Source of the DNA: Archivesica marissinica
Taxonomy: Eukaryota > Mollusca > Bivalvia > Venerida > Vesicomyidae
Assembly (NCBI GenBank): GCA_014843695.1
Contig: CM026401.1
Coordinates: 51,887,450 to 51,951,449, forward strand
Direction of reading: 5' to 3'
DNA: 64,000 bases
The notes beneath the pieces were generated by a model, which was given only the letters and a program-made list of their open reading frames with translations, made no database searches and was not told the DNA's origin. A program made the translations under genes and the position numbers. The stretch's first letter is position 1, and the number at the start of each line of letters is the position of its first letter. Positions 22,693 through 33,805 of the stretch are shown in pieces.

Positions 22693-22982
22693 TGCGTGTG
22701 TGTGTGTTTTACGTTTATTTATCGTCGCTACCGGTTGCCCATATGAGCGACGCCTCCTGAAGAGATAATTCATTTTAGATTTGTGGATGATAGTGCAATA
22801 TGATACGGATAGAGACCAATTCCAGAGTCTAATCTGGTTCTTTTACGTGAACCAACACGAGGCCTCATTTTTAATGTCCCATCTGAAAGACTGTTAATTG
22901 TATTAGGGTCAGACGGGATCGGACCTGCGATCCCTGGATTACCAGTCCAGCGTGTTACCATTGGACTACAGATCCGTCTGTA
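22693..22982 (-). repeat. SINE family B, reverse, full length
   Basis: (GT)n then TTTTACGTTTATTTATCGTC, CCGGTTGCCCATATGAGCGA and so on to the head complement CAGATCCGTCTG. It shows the target-side end clearly. Confidence 0.87.
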
Positions 22983-23262
22983 TTACATGGGTGTGTATTG
23001 GTACTAGTATTATAAATACATGGCATACATGAGACTTGTTACCATTGGACTACAGATCCGTCTGTATTACATGGGTGTGTATTGTTACTAGTGTTATAAA
23101 TACATGGCATACATGAGACTTGTACATATATTACATGGGTGTGTATTGTTACTAGTGTTATAAATACATGGCATACATGAGACTTGTACATATATTACAT
23201 GGGTGTGTATTGGTACTAGTGTTATAAATACATGGCATACATGAGACTTGTACATATATCTC
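22983..23262. repeat. Tandem repeat of about 63 bp, 4 copies, seeded at a SINE B head
   Basis: Units contain TATTACATGGGTGTGTATTG, ACTAGTGTTATAAATACATG and GCATACATGAGACTTGTAC. The first copy boundary duplicates 20 bp of the SINE B head (TTACCATTGGACTACAGATC recurs at about 23039), so the expansion included the SINE edge. Confidence 0.85.
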
Positions 23263-23427
23263 CTTAGAATCAAATCTAGATACCAAAAAAAGACACAATA
23301 ACTTTAGTGTATGCACATGTTACAATCTGTCTCAACACATCGAATACTTACACACTAAACCATGTGCAGCGATCATCTTGTATTCATGTCTTCATTGTAT
23401 GCCAAGTTAATAATGCTTTACAAATGT

Positions 23428-23640
23428 AGGATAGTTCGACTGTGAAACAAGTTCCTACAAGCTTTATGATAATCGCCCCGAGATCCACTTCCTTATGGAA
23501 TCCATCGCCATTGGGTAGAGTAATTAAAAGGCAATGTCTTTCTATTCCCTGTGTATATCACGACCGTTGTTCGGTTGGGGCTCGAACTGACACACTCTCG
23601 ATTACGAGACAGACACCTCATCCATCACACTCAAGACCGT
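23428..23640 (-). repeat. Diverged SINE family A relative, reverse
   Basis: TAGTTCGACTGTGAAACAAG, TATGGAATCCATCGCCATTG and GGGGCTCGAACTGACAC follow the layout of family A with many substitutions. Confidence 0.6.
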
Positions 23641-23974
23641 ATATAAAGTATGTATAGCAACAGCGCCTTGTTTCTTCTACATTCACAGAAAAGGCAGGAC
23701 ATATTTTGAATTTCGAACCTACTTCATGTTGCATACTTCGCCTAAAATACAAGCGTTTCTACGAAACTGCCCACTCTCGGGTTATCTCGTACGATGGCCG
23801 TACCATGTAAGGTACACGAGATGGATAGCTGGAGTGGGGACCCCACCGAAGGGCTAATAATTCCAATCATAAAGTTTTAATTGAATACCCAATAAATAAC
23901 CCTTAAAAATCCAGCCATTTGATGTGTCCCCACCCCCGAAAATAACAAGAATGTGACCTTTTCATGTACCTATT

Positions 23975-24210
23975 AAATTTATACAAATTTATTTTAGCTC
24001 GATTGCGAAACAAGTTATTTCAACTTATATAAATCACTCTAGAGACCTCATTCCTGATGGAATCCATCGCCACGAGGGAGAGAGAAGAGGCAACGTGGAA
24101 TTTAAATGCCTTGCCTAAGGGCACAATCGTAACGGCTCCAGTGGGGCTCGAACTCCGGACCTTTCGCACCTGAAGCGAACGCTCATCCACTGCGCTATCA
24201 CGACTTCCAC
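23975..24210 (-). repeat. SINE family A, reverse, full length
   Basis: Intact from the tail ATACAAATTTATTTTAGCTC to the head TGCGCTATCACGACTTCCAC. B box complement GGGGCTCGAACTCCGGACC. Confidence 0.88.
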
Positions 24211-24825
24211 AATTACCTATTACGCTACCTGACGTGAAATTGAAATGAAAATATTTAAAGCAAACTACTTGCTCTATCTGCAACTTCAAGTTGCTGACCC
24301 GCGCCTGTGGGTTTGTTGTCAAACAGCATCGTATGTAATAATTAAACGAGAACCAGACAAAATGCGCATGCGCAACGGAAATTGTATACATTCGTGCTTA
24401 GTGAATGTTGTCAAACATGGATGCGTTGCCATGTTAGCGCTTCACAACAAACACGTACCAGTGTATGCTTTCTAACTGTCTCTCCAGGTTTATGATGGAG
24501 CGTTACTATGGATCAATGACTGTCAAACCAGGACGTGTAAATTATTCCTATCTGTCTAGCATCTTCCATCTGCCCATTGCCAATAGCTTCTCGCATTGTG
24601 ATAGCGAAATTATATATTATATTCAAAGGCAAATAGGAGGACCTTGTTTAGCATACATCATGTGATTAGTAGACATGTGTATATATGACATGTGTGTAGC
24701 TATGTGTGAGAAAACGTGTATAGTGTAAAATGGTAGACATATGACCAAGTGAACAGAACACATTTATTACATTATCACACATACGTTATTACATATTCTA
24801 TGCATATGTATTAGCTTCGAGTATA

Positions 24826-24979
24826 CAGTCAAACCTGTCTTAAGCAGCCAACCAAGGTAATCACAGAATGTGGCTGCTTAGCGCATGTCAAATAAAACGC
24901 CATATTGGGAATCTTAAAACTGGCTGCTTAATACAGATTGGCTGCTTAATAGAGGTGGCCACTAACGCAGCTTTGACTT
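24826..24979. mobile_element. MITE with CAGTCAAACCTG-type ends
   Basis: CAGTCAAACCTGTCTTAAGC at the left and the imperfect complement ending GCAGCTTTGACT at the right, with internal repeats of TGGCTGCTTA. TA precedes the left end (24824-24825). Probably pogo/Tc1-like. Confidence 0.55.
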
Positions 24980-25312
24980 TATATACACATGTAATATGAT
25001 AAACAACAAAGTTGTCATAGAGGATGCTTTGTTGGGGGGGGGTTGGAGTCACCATATGGCGACTCACCGGCTATTATTGTTGGAGGAAGACCTGGGGTGC
25101 TCCGCCGACCTCGAGTAGAATTTCTAGCACGTGCACCCGGGTATAACACGTATAAAAAGTCGAAACGTTTAATAACAAGTGTTTCTACGGATAAATATAT
25201 TTGTAGAAGGGGAGATAATGCATATAATATGGTCGTATTTTAAGACTGTGATAGTTATGTTTCTTGCGTTGTTGATCACGTGATTACATGCATACGGTAC
25301 CAAATGACTGAT

Positions 25313-25544
25313 GGACCGTGGTCGAGTGGCTACTGTTGTTGACATGTATACCATTGTAACCTATTATCACTGATGGTCACGGGTCTGAGCCCCGCTCAGT
25401 CCGTGTCTCTTTATATGAAAGAGTTGGCAGTTTCTTACGGAGGTTGGTGCACTAAGTACTGGTTATCCCCTGGAGCCTGTTAGGTAAACTGCCCGTCGCT
25501 CAAATGAACAACTGGTAGCGACGTTAAATAAACTTAAATACAAA
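25313..25544 (+). repeat. SINE family C, full length
   Basis: Head GACCGTGGTCGAGTGGCTAC, B-box region GGGTCTGAGCCCC, tail TGGTAGCGACGTTAAATAAA plus CTTAAATA. Confidence 0.85.
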
Positions 25545-25624
25545 AAAGCATAACTCGGTGGATGGAAAATGATGAAACTACGTGGATATATGGAAGGTTT
25601 TCCAGGAGGAAGTGATTCGATCCT

Positions 25625-25887
25625 ATGTGTGTGTGTTTTACGTTTATTTATCGTCGCTACCGGTTGCCCGTATGAGCGACGCCGATTAGTCAATTTAGAA
25701 GATAGTGCAATGATACAGACAGAGACCCATTCCAGAGTCTCCTCTGGTTCTTTTACGTGCACGGTGTAAAGCACCGACACGAGTTAAAGTACCATCTGAA
25801 AGACTGTTAATTTTATTATGGTCAGACGGGGGATCGAACCTGCGATCCCAGTCAAGCTTGTTACCACTGGACTACATATCCGTCTGT
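25625..25887 (-). repeat. SINE family B, reverse, internally shortened
   Basis: (GT)n, TTTTACGTTTATTTATCGTC, then a body missing the segment around the AATCTCTTC block, to the head complement CATATCCGTCTG. Confidence 0.85.
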
Positions 25888-25889
25888 GG

Positions 25890-27040
25890 TCCTATGATCA
25901 GAGCTGTCATCTAAATGCCCATTAAACTGTGACTGTAATAGCAAGCATTTCTTCTTGTGACAAACCGACTGTTCACTTATTTGTTAGAATGACATAGATT
26001 CAATTAAACGCTGAAAGAAACAACAACATATATATATATATATGTAACACGTTAATATTCCCAGAGAAGATCGAAAATGTTTGCAATGTACTATGAATGT
26101 AATCGAAAATAAATTTCACTTCCTACTGGTCTGTCCAATATACTATGATTTACGTAGAACATTTTTATGCCATATTTTTGTCATTGGCCGACACTACACA
26201 AATTTGATAATCTAATGAGCTCTATAAACCCAAAATTAATTCATAATCTATCAAAATATTTGCATTTCGCTTCTAAAGAAAGAGAACGAACAATTAATGA
26301 GCTCATATGAAATATGAATAGTTCTTTGCTTTAAAGCTCATCATGTAGTATTATTTATAATAGAAAATAAGGGAAACAATAATATTATTTAAACTTCTCT
26401 GTAAATTGTCTTTGCACTTTACATATTTGTTAATTTTGTTGGCTATAGATGTGTTTTGTACCATTTAATGCCTAATAAAATATATGTTATGTTATGTTAT
26501 ATGTAACAGTCTAATATTGATTACGGTTAATTGCATCTCATTTAATTATCATATGTTTTATGTTAATGACCACATGTATAATTATGTACTTGTATGTGAA
26601 TAAAAGTGGCGTTGTCCTCGAGAAGGAAGGACCAAACAATAAATTAAATAAACGCTGTTCTTCCAATTCTCGAAAATAAACTAAACAATCAATATAATGT
26701 TTAGTGGATTTGACATGTGGTGGCCACAGCATTTCATATTTATACAATAAAAACACCTTATTTTAAAAATGGGGTAAAACTAAAAACAAAAGATTAAATA
26801 ATGGTATTTTTATTGTATTATTGGATATATATAATTCATCACATTCAATATGTACCCATATGTGTACATATTTCAGTTACTACAGACATTCACATTTAAT
26901 TAATGTTAAATGTGTACTTGCCCAATTTCAAACAAACCACAACATATCATATACTGCTTAATGCTGTATACAAATGTTGTGTTTTTTAAATTATAATAAT
27001 CATAGTGCATGTATGTGTATGTTCCATTAATGTCAAACCC
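25890..27040. other. AT-rich stretch without recognisable genes
   Basis: Only a short (AT)n run near 26030-26042 and a TATGTTATGTTATG run near 26485. No supported exon or RNA gene was seen on either strand. Confidence 0.5.
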
Positions 27041-27045
27041 CTTGC

Positions 27046-27226
27046 GGGGACGTATACATGTTTTCCTGGGCAAGCTTAGCCGACCTAAGTGGTTAACCAG
27101 TACTAAGCAATGTGTGTGAGGTGCCTTGTGCTCAATGACACTACACACGTGACGTGGCCGAGTATCGAACCCGGGACTGATCGATTCCAAATCCGACGCT
27201 CTACCACTGGACCACGGATGACACAT
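27046..27226 (-). repeat. SINE family E, reverse, unexpanded copy
   Basis: Contains one CCTGGGCAAGCTTAGCCGAC to CAGTACTAAGCAATGTG block, then GAGTATCGAACCCGGGAC (B box complement) and CTCTACCACTGGACCACGGA (A box complement). It serves as the reference for the expanded copy at 16480-16990. Confidence 0.8.
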
Positions 27227-27231
27227 ATTAG

Positions 27232-27464
27232 TTTATACAAATTTATTTTAGCTCGATTGCGAAACAAGTTCTTTCAACTTATATTAATCTCTCTCGAGAC
27301 CTCATTCCTGATGGAATCCATCGCCATGAAGGAGAGAGAAGAGGCAATGTGGAATTTAAATGCCTTGCCTAAGGGCACAATCGTAACGGCTCCAGTGGGG
27401 CTGGAACTCCGGACCTTTCGCACCTGAAGCGAACGTGCATCCACTGCGCTATCACGACTTCCAC
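27232..27464 (-). repeat. SINE family A, reverse, full length
   Basis: Follows the family E copy after 5 bp. All landmarks are present, from TTTATTTTAGCTCGATTGCG to CGCTATCACGACTTCCAC. Confidence 0.88.
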
Positions 27465-27585
27465 AATTCCACATATTAATATGCATATTACATTGGTAGA
27501 TGTTATGATTCATTTACGTTGCATCAATTAAACATTGAATATAATAAAGACATATTGAGACATTGCCACTCAATAATGAGACACT

Positions 27586-27823
27586 TGGCTGTCCGATTAG
27601 TGCAAAGGTTAGCACGGACGCTTCTCACCAATGCAACTCGGGTTCGATCCTCGAACTGTGAAGCATGTGAGATGGTACGGTGGTCGCCAGATCGGACAGG
27701 TGGGCTTTCTCGGGCTGTCTCCAACACGGTTGATTACGCTTTCATGCGTGCCAACGAGAGTGATTAATATGTTAAGTTGTTAAAGCTTGTTTCGCAGTCA
27801 TTATTAATAAATAAAGATTATAG
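27586..27823 (+). repeat. SINE family D, near full length
   Basis: tRNA-like head TTAGTGCAAAGGTTAGCAC with B box GGGTTCGATCC, body GGTCGCCAGATCGGACAGGT, tail CGAGAGTGATTAATATGTTA and AATAAATAAAG. The tail motif GAGAGTGATTAATAT is shared with family A. Confidence 0.78.
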
Positions 27824-27839
27824 TAAAAGACAGATTTAT

Positions 27840-28930
27840 GTATTTCACTGTTCCACATTTATGTAGTAATTCAATGTTACATATTTATGTATGTCAATGT
27901 TACACAATATGTAATTTCAATGTTACATATTTATGTAATTTCAATGTTACATATTTATGTAATTTCAATGTTACATATTTATGTATTTCAATGTTACACA
28001 TTATGTAATTTCAATGTTACATATTTATGTAATTTCAATGTTACACACATTACTGTATTTCAATGATACATATTTATGTAATTTCAATGTTACACATTTA
28101 TGTAATTTCAATGTTACATATTTATGTAAGTTCAATGTTACACATTTATGTAATTTCAATGTTACATATTTATGTAATTTCAATGTTACACACATTACTG
28201 TATTTCAATGTTACATATTTATGTAATTTCAATGTTACATATTTATGTAGTTCAATGTTACATATTTATGTAATTTCAATGTTATATATTTATGTAATTT
28301 CAATGTTACACATTTATGTAATTTCAATGTTACATATTTATGTAAGTTCAATGTTACACATTTATGTAATTTCAATGTTACATATTTATGTAATTTCAAT
28401 GTTACACACATTACTGTATTTCAATGTTACACATTTATGTATTTCAATGTTACACATTTATGTATTTCAATGTTACATATTTATGTAATTTCAATGTTGC
28501 ATATTTATGTAATTTCAATGTTACATATTTATGTAATTTCATTGTTACACATTTATGTATTTCAATCTCACACATTTATATTTCAATGTTACATATTTAT
28601 GTAATTTCAATGTTACACATTTATGTAATTTCAATGTTACATATTTATGTAATTTCAATGTTACATATTTATGTAGTTCAATGTTACACATTTATGTAAT
28701 TTCAATATTACACACATTACTGTATGTCAATGTTACATATTTATGTAATTTCAATGTTACATATTTATGTAGTTCAATGTTACACATTAATGATTTTCAT
28801 TGTTACATATTTATGTAATTTCAAGGTTACATATTATGTAATTTCAATGTTACATATTTATGTATTTCAATGTTTCATATTTATGTATTTCAAAGTTACA
28901 CATTTATGTAATTTCAATGTTAAATATACA
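27840..28930. repeat. 24-bp AT-rich minisatellite, about 45 copies
   Basis: Unit AATTTCAATGTTACATATTT plus ATGT, with 20-23-bp variants (CACATTACTGT, ATGTATTTC, ATGTAGTTC). Larger blocks recur: ACACACATTACTGTATTTCA at about 28041, 28190 and 28404, pointing to higher-order duplication of about 150-200 bp. Open frames across it are artefacts. Confidence 0.95.
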
Positions 28931-29089
28931 ATAATGTTTGTGAATGAATGAATTTGCAATGGTATATAATGGTATATCTCAACCCTGCTGGGTCTATAGA
29001 ATAACATATTGCTCTGATTGAAAGTGCATAATTGTGTAATACTGTCCCGCGTATGTTACAACAGTTAATATAATATTATTCCATGGGTA

Positions 29090-30765
29090 ATTGATATAGT
29101 TGACTGTTTTGTAATCTTGGGTAATTGATCTACGTGTTTTGTAATCTTGTGTAATTGATCTACTTGTTTTGTAATCTTGTGTAATTGATCTTCTTGTTTT
29201 GTAATCTTGTGTAATTGATCTACTTGTTTTGTAATCTTGTGTAATTGATCTACTTGTTTTGTAATCTTGTGTAATTGATCTACTTGTTTTGTAATATTGT
29301 GTAATTGATCTACTTGTTTTGTAATCTTGTGTAATTGATCTACTTGTTTTGTAATCTTGTGTAATTGATCTACTTGTTTTGTAATCTTGTGTAATTGATC
29401 TACTTGACTGTTTTGTAATCTTGTGTAATTGATCTACTTGGTTTGTAATCTTGGGTAATTGATCTACTTGACTGTTTTGTAATCTTGTGTAATTGATCTA
29501 CTTGGTTTGTAATCTTGGGTAATTGATCTACTTGACTGTTTTGTAATCTTGTGTAATTGATCTACTTGACTGTTTTGTAATCTTGTGTAATTGATCTACT
29601 TGACTGTTTTGTAATCTTGTGTAATTGATCTATTTGACTGTTTTGTAATCTTGTGTAATTGATCTACTTGTTCTGTAATCTTGTGTAATTGATCTACTTG
29701 TTTTGTAATCTTGTGTAATTGATCTACTTGACAGTTTTGTAATATTGGGTAATTGATCTACGTGTTTTGTAATCTTGTGTAATTGATCTACTTGACTGTT
29801 TTGTAATCTTGTGTAATTGATCTACTTGTTTTGTAATCTTGTGTAATTGATCTACTTGACTGTTTTGTAATCTTGGGTAATTGATCTACTTGACTGTTTT
29901 GTAATCTTGTGTAATTGATCTACTTGTTTTGTAATCTTGTGTAATTGATCTACTTGTTTTGTAATCTTGGGTAATTGATCTACTTGTTTTGTAATCTTGG
30001 GTAATTGATCTACTTGTTTTGTAATCTTGGGTAATTGATCTACTTGACTGTTTTGTAATCTTGTGTAATTGATCTACTTGTTTTGTAATCTTGTGTAATT
30101 GATCAACTTGTTTTGTAATCTTGGGTAATTGATCTACGTGTTTTGTAAGTTTGGGTAATTGATCTACGTGTTTGTAATCTTGTGTAATTGATCTACTTGA
30201 CTCTTTTGTAATCTTGTGTAATTGATCTACTTGTTTTGTAAGCTTGGGTAATTGATCTACTTTACTGTTTTGTAATATTGTTTAATTGACTCTTTTGTAA
30301 TCTTGTGTAATTGATCTACTTGTTTTGTAATATTGGGTAATTGATCTACGTGTTTGTAATCTCGGGTAATTGATCTACTTGACTGTTTTGTAATATTGTG
30401 TAATTGATCTACTTGTTTTGTAATCTTGGGTAATTGATCTACTTGACTGTTTTGTAATCTTGTGTAATTGATCTACTTGTTTTGTAATCTTGGGTAATTG
30501 ATCTACTTGTTTTGTAATCTTGGGTAATTGATCTACTTGTTTTGTAATCTTGTGTAATTGATCTACTTGTTTTGTAATCTTGGGTAATTGATCTACTTGT
30601 TTTGTAATCTTGGGCAATTGATGTACGTGTTTTGTAATATTGGATAATTGATCTACTTGTTTGATATTCTTGGGTAATTAATCTACTTGTTTTGTAATAT
30701 TGGGTAATTGATCTACGTGTTTTGTAATATTGGGTAATTGATCTACTTGTTTTGTAACGAATGCA
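29090..30765. repeat. 30/34-bp minisatellite, about 53 copies
   Basis: Units GTAATTGATCTACTTGTTTT plus GTAATCTTGT (30 bp) are mixed with 34-bp units carrying an extra ACTG after CTACTTG. Other variable sites are TTGTG/TTGGG and TACTTG/TACGTG. Both unit lengths are interspersed along the array. Confidence 0.96.
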
Positions 30766-30824
30766 GGAGTATGAGTGTAAGTTGCTTAGAAATTGTGATA
30801 TGAATATGACTCTTAAACAATCTA

Positions 30825-30970
30825 CAGTCTAAATCCGTTATGTCGAATTCGGCTCAAAGTCCCGTTTCAGACGCTATCATTTTACATATAACTGGATCTG
30901 TTTATATCGAATTTTGTTATGTAAAACTTCGGTCTAATGTCGAAGTATTTTGCATAACAGATGTAGACTG
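30825..30970. mobile_element. MITE with CAGTC...GACTG ends and TA duplication
   Basis: TA at 30823-30824 and 30971-30972. Inverted ends CAGTCTAAATCCGTTATGTC and the complement of TGCATAACAGATGTAGACTG. Same family as 12007-12208. Confidence 0.75.
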
Positions 30971-30984
30971 TAGATATATCCACA

Positions 30985-31690
30985 CAAATGAATTTCTTTT
31001 AAATATTTTTTATATTATGCTGTAGAAAATTATATGTAATAACATGCAATATTCCCTGAGGTCGACATTATTTTTTCTCGGGTTGACAATATCCACTGTC
31101 ACACTCACAGAGATGTAATATTTATTTTGTTATACCGAACAATCAGCTATTCTGGCTTTATGTTACATTTTTCTGTTTTACCGACCAATCTTTTAACAAA
31201 ACATTATTCGAGACTACATGAAAACAAGATGACGACATAACAACTAAAATCACATTGAAATTAAACGGTACATTCCGAGTAGCGTGAACATTGTGTTCCG
31301 AATGAGGCTATTCAGCCATGAGACAATACCATGAGACAATGAAAAATGTCGCCCGCTCCGATATGGCAAATATTGCATGGGGTAGTCACGTGGAGTATAA
31401 CAACATGATTATAATATACGTATGATACATGCTATTACATATAATTTAGATGTAATATAAGTAAACCAGCAGAACATATCTCATATCAAAGGTAATAAAT
31501 AGGACACTTATATAGATGAGTCTAGAACAAAATGTAACAAATAATACAGACATGGCTTCAATTTCCTACTGTACAATAAAACACAGAGTAATCCAATCTA
31601 CTAGAACTAAACATAGCCAATACATAATATGTGATGCGTTTATTCAAGTGGGCGCATTGGTTGGATAATGTTATGTCCAGAACTAACGTT
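30985..31690. other. Unassigned AT-rich DNA
   Basis: No exon, RNA gene or known repeat was recognised between the MITE and the satellite array. Confidence 0.5.
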
Positions 31691-31714
31691 TATTAGTGAC
31701 GTTAAGTTTGACAT

Positions 31715-33803
31715 ATATTGGAACGTTCACACTATTTTCACACTTTACTAACAAGTTGTGTTGCACAATCACCACAGCGTTTGATTTAAACAACATCATT
31801 GCAATATTTGTTAAACATATTTACAAATACCAAATGTGGGTTGTGTTAACAAGTTGTGTTGCTCCCTTACCATATAGTTTGATTTAAACAACATCATTGC
31901 AATATTTGTTCAACATATTTACAAATACCAAATGTTGGTTGTGTTAACAAGTTGTGTTGCTCCCTTACCATATAGTTTGATTTAAACAACATCATTGCAA
32001 TATTTGTTAAACATATTTAGAAATACCAAATGTGGGTTGTGTTAACAAGTTTGATTTACACAACATCATTGCAATATTTGTTAAACATATTTACAAATAC
32101 CAAATGTGGATTGTGTTAACAAGTTTGATTTACACAACATCATTGCAATATTTGTTAAACATATTTACAAATACCAAATGTGGGTTGTGTTAACAAGTTT
32201 GATTTACACAACATCATTGCAATATTTGTTCAACATATTTACAAATACCAAATGTGGGTTGTGCTAACAGGTTGTGTTGCACAATCACCATATAGTTTGA
32301 TTTAAACAACATCACTGCAGTATTTGTTCAACATATTTACAAATACCAAATGTGGGTTGTGTTAACAAGTTGTGTTGCTCCCTTACCATATAGTTTGATT
32401 TAAACAACACCACTGCAATACTTGTTCAACATATTTACAAATACCTAATGTGGATTGTGTTAACAAGTTTGATTTACACAACATCATTGCAATATTTGTT
32501 AAACATATTTACAAATACCAAATGTTGGTTGTGTTAACAAGTTGTGTTGCTCCCTTACCATATAGTTTGATTTAAACGACATCATTGCAATATTTGTTAA
32601 ACATATTTACAAATACCAAATGTGGATTGTGTTAACAAGTTGTGTCGCTCCCTTACCATATAGTTTGATTTAAACAACACCACTGCAACATATTTACAAA
32701 TACCAAATGTGGATTGTGCCATACATGAATGAATAAAACTATGAATGATTCAAAAAGATAATTCTCACTGCAAATATCCAAAGTTACACTATCAATAATA
32801 CTAGCAATAATTTTTTTATCATATTTACAAATAACAAAAGTGGGGTTCGCCATGTGTTCAACATAAAATTATTTACAAATAACAAAAGTGGGTGTCGCAA
32901 TGTGCTGCAAACACAATCGAGTCGCGTGGCTTATTTGCCAAGTTACATCATATATGTAATGCTATTTCAACATATTTACAAATAATAAAAGTGGGGTTCG
33001 CCATGTGCTGCAAACATTAGCGTGTCGCGTGGCCCTTTTGCCAAGTTAAATCAACATTCCAATGTTATTTTAACAGATTTACAAATAATAAATGTGGGTT
33101 TCGCCATGTGTCCAACATATTTACAAATAACATATGTGGGTTTCGCCATGTGTTCAATATATTTACAAATAACAAAAGTAGGTTTCGCCATGTGCTGCAA
33201 AAAACAAGCTAGACGCTTGGCCCATTCACCAAAGCTAGATCATCATTACAATGCTATAATGTGCTGCAAACACAATCGAGTCGCATGCCTCATTTTCCAA
33301 AGATACCTCATATATGTAATGCTATTTCAACATATTTACAAATAACAAAATTGGGGTTCGCCATGTGTCCAACATATTTACAAATAACAAAAGTAGGTTT
33401 CGCCATGTGTTCAACATATTTACAAATAACAAAAGTAGGTTTCGCCATGTGTCCAACATATTTACAAATCATAAAAGTGGGTTTCGCCTTGTGCTGCAAA
33501 AACACCAAAAGTGGGGTTCGCCATGTGTTCAACATGTTTACAAATAACAAAAGTGGGGTACGCCATGTGATGCAAACATGAGCGAGTTGCGTGGCTCATT
33601 CTGCAATGCTACATTGATCATTATTGCAATGCTATTTCAACATATTTGCAAATAACATAAGTGGGGTCGCCCATGTTCTGTGAACACTAACGAGTAGCAT
33701 GCCTCATTCGACAACGTTGCAACATCATTGCACTATTTGTTCAACATATTTACAAATACCAAATGTGGGTTGTGTTAACAAGTTGTGTTGCACCATCACC
33801 ATA
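31715..33803. repeat. Satellite-like array, left part (98/74-bp units, then units of about 40 bp)
   Basis: 31715-32720: units of about 98 bp (ACAAGTTGTGTTGCTCCCTT, ACCATATAGTTTGATTTAAA, CAACATCATTGCAATATTTG, then AACATATTTACAAATACCAA ending TGTGGGTTGTGTTA) and 74-bp units lacking the TGTTGCTCCCTTACCATA part. 32820-33690: related units of about 40 bp, CATATTTACAAATAACAAAA then GTGGGGTTCGCCATGTGT, plus spacers with GCTGCAAACACAATCGAGTC. It continues after the transposon at 35379. Confidence 0.92.
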
Positions 33804-33805
33804 TA

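Noticed and set aside
24520..24625. - strand reading MREAIGNGQMEDARQIGIIY followed by TSWFDSH and a stop
   Set aside because: Looks protein-like but is short, has no matched splice partner and no family I can name.
27840..30765. Possible CRISPR-like arrays
   Set aside because: Repeats are directly adjacent with no unique spacers, and the genome is eukaryotic.
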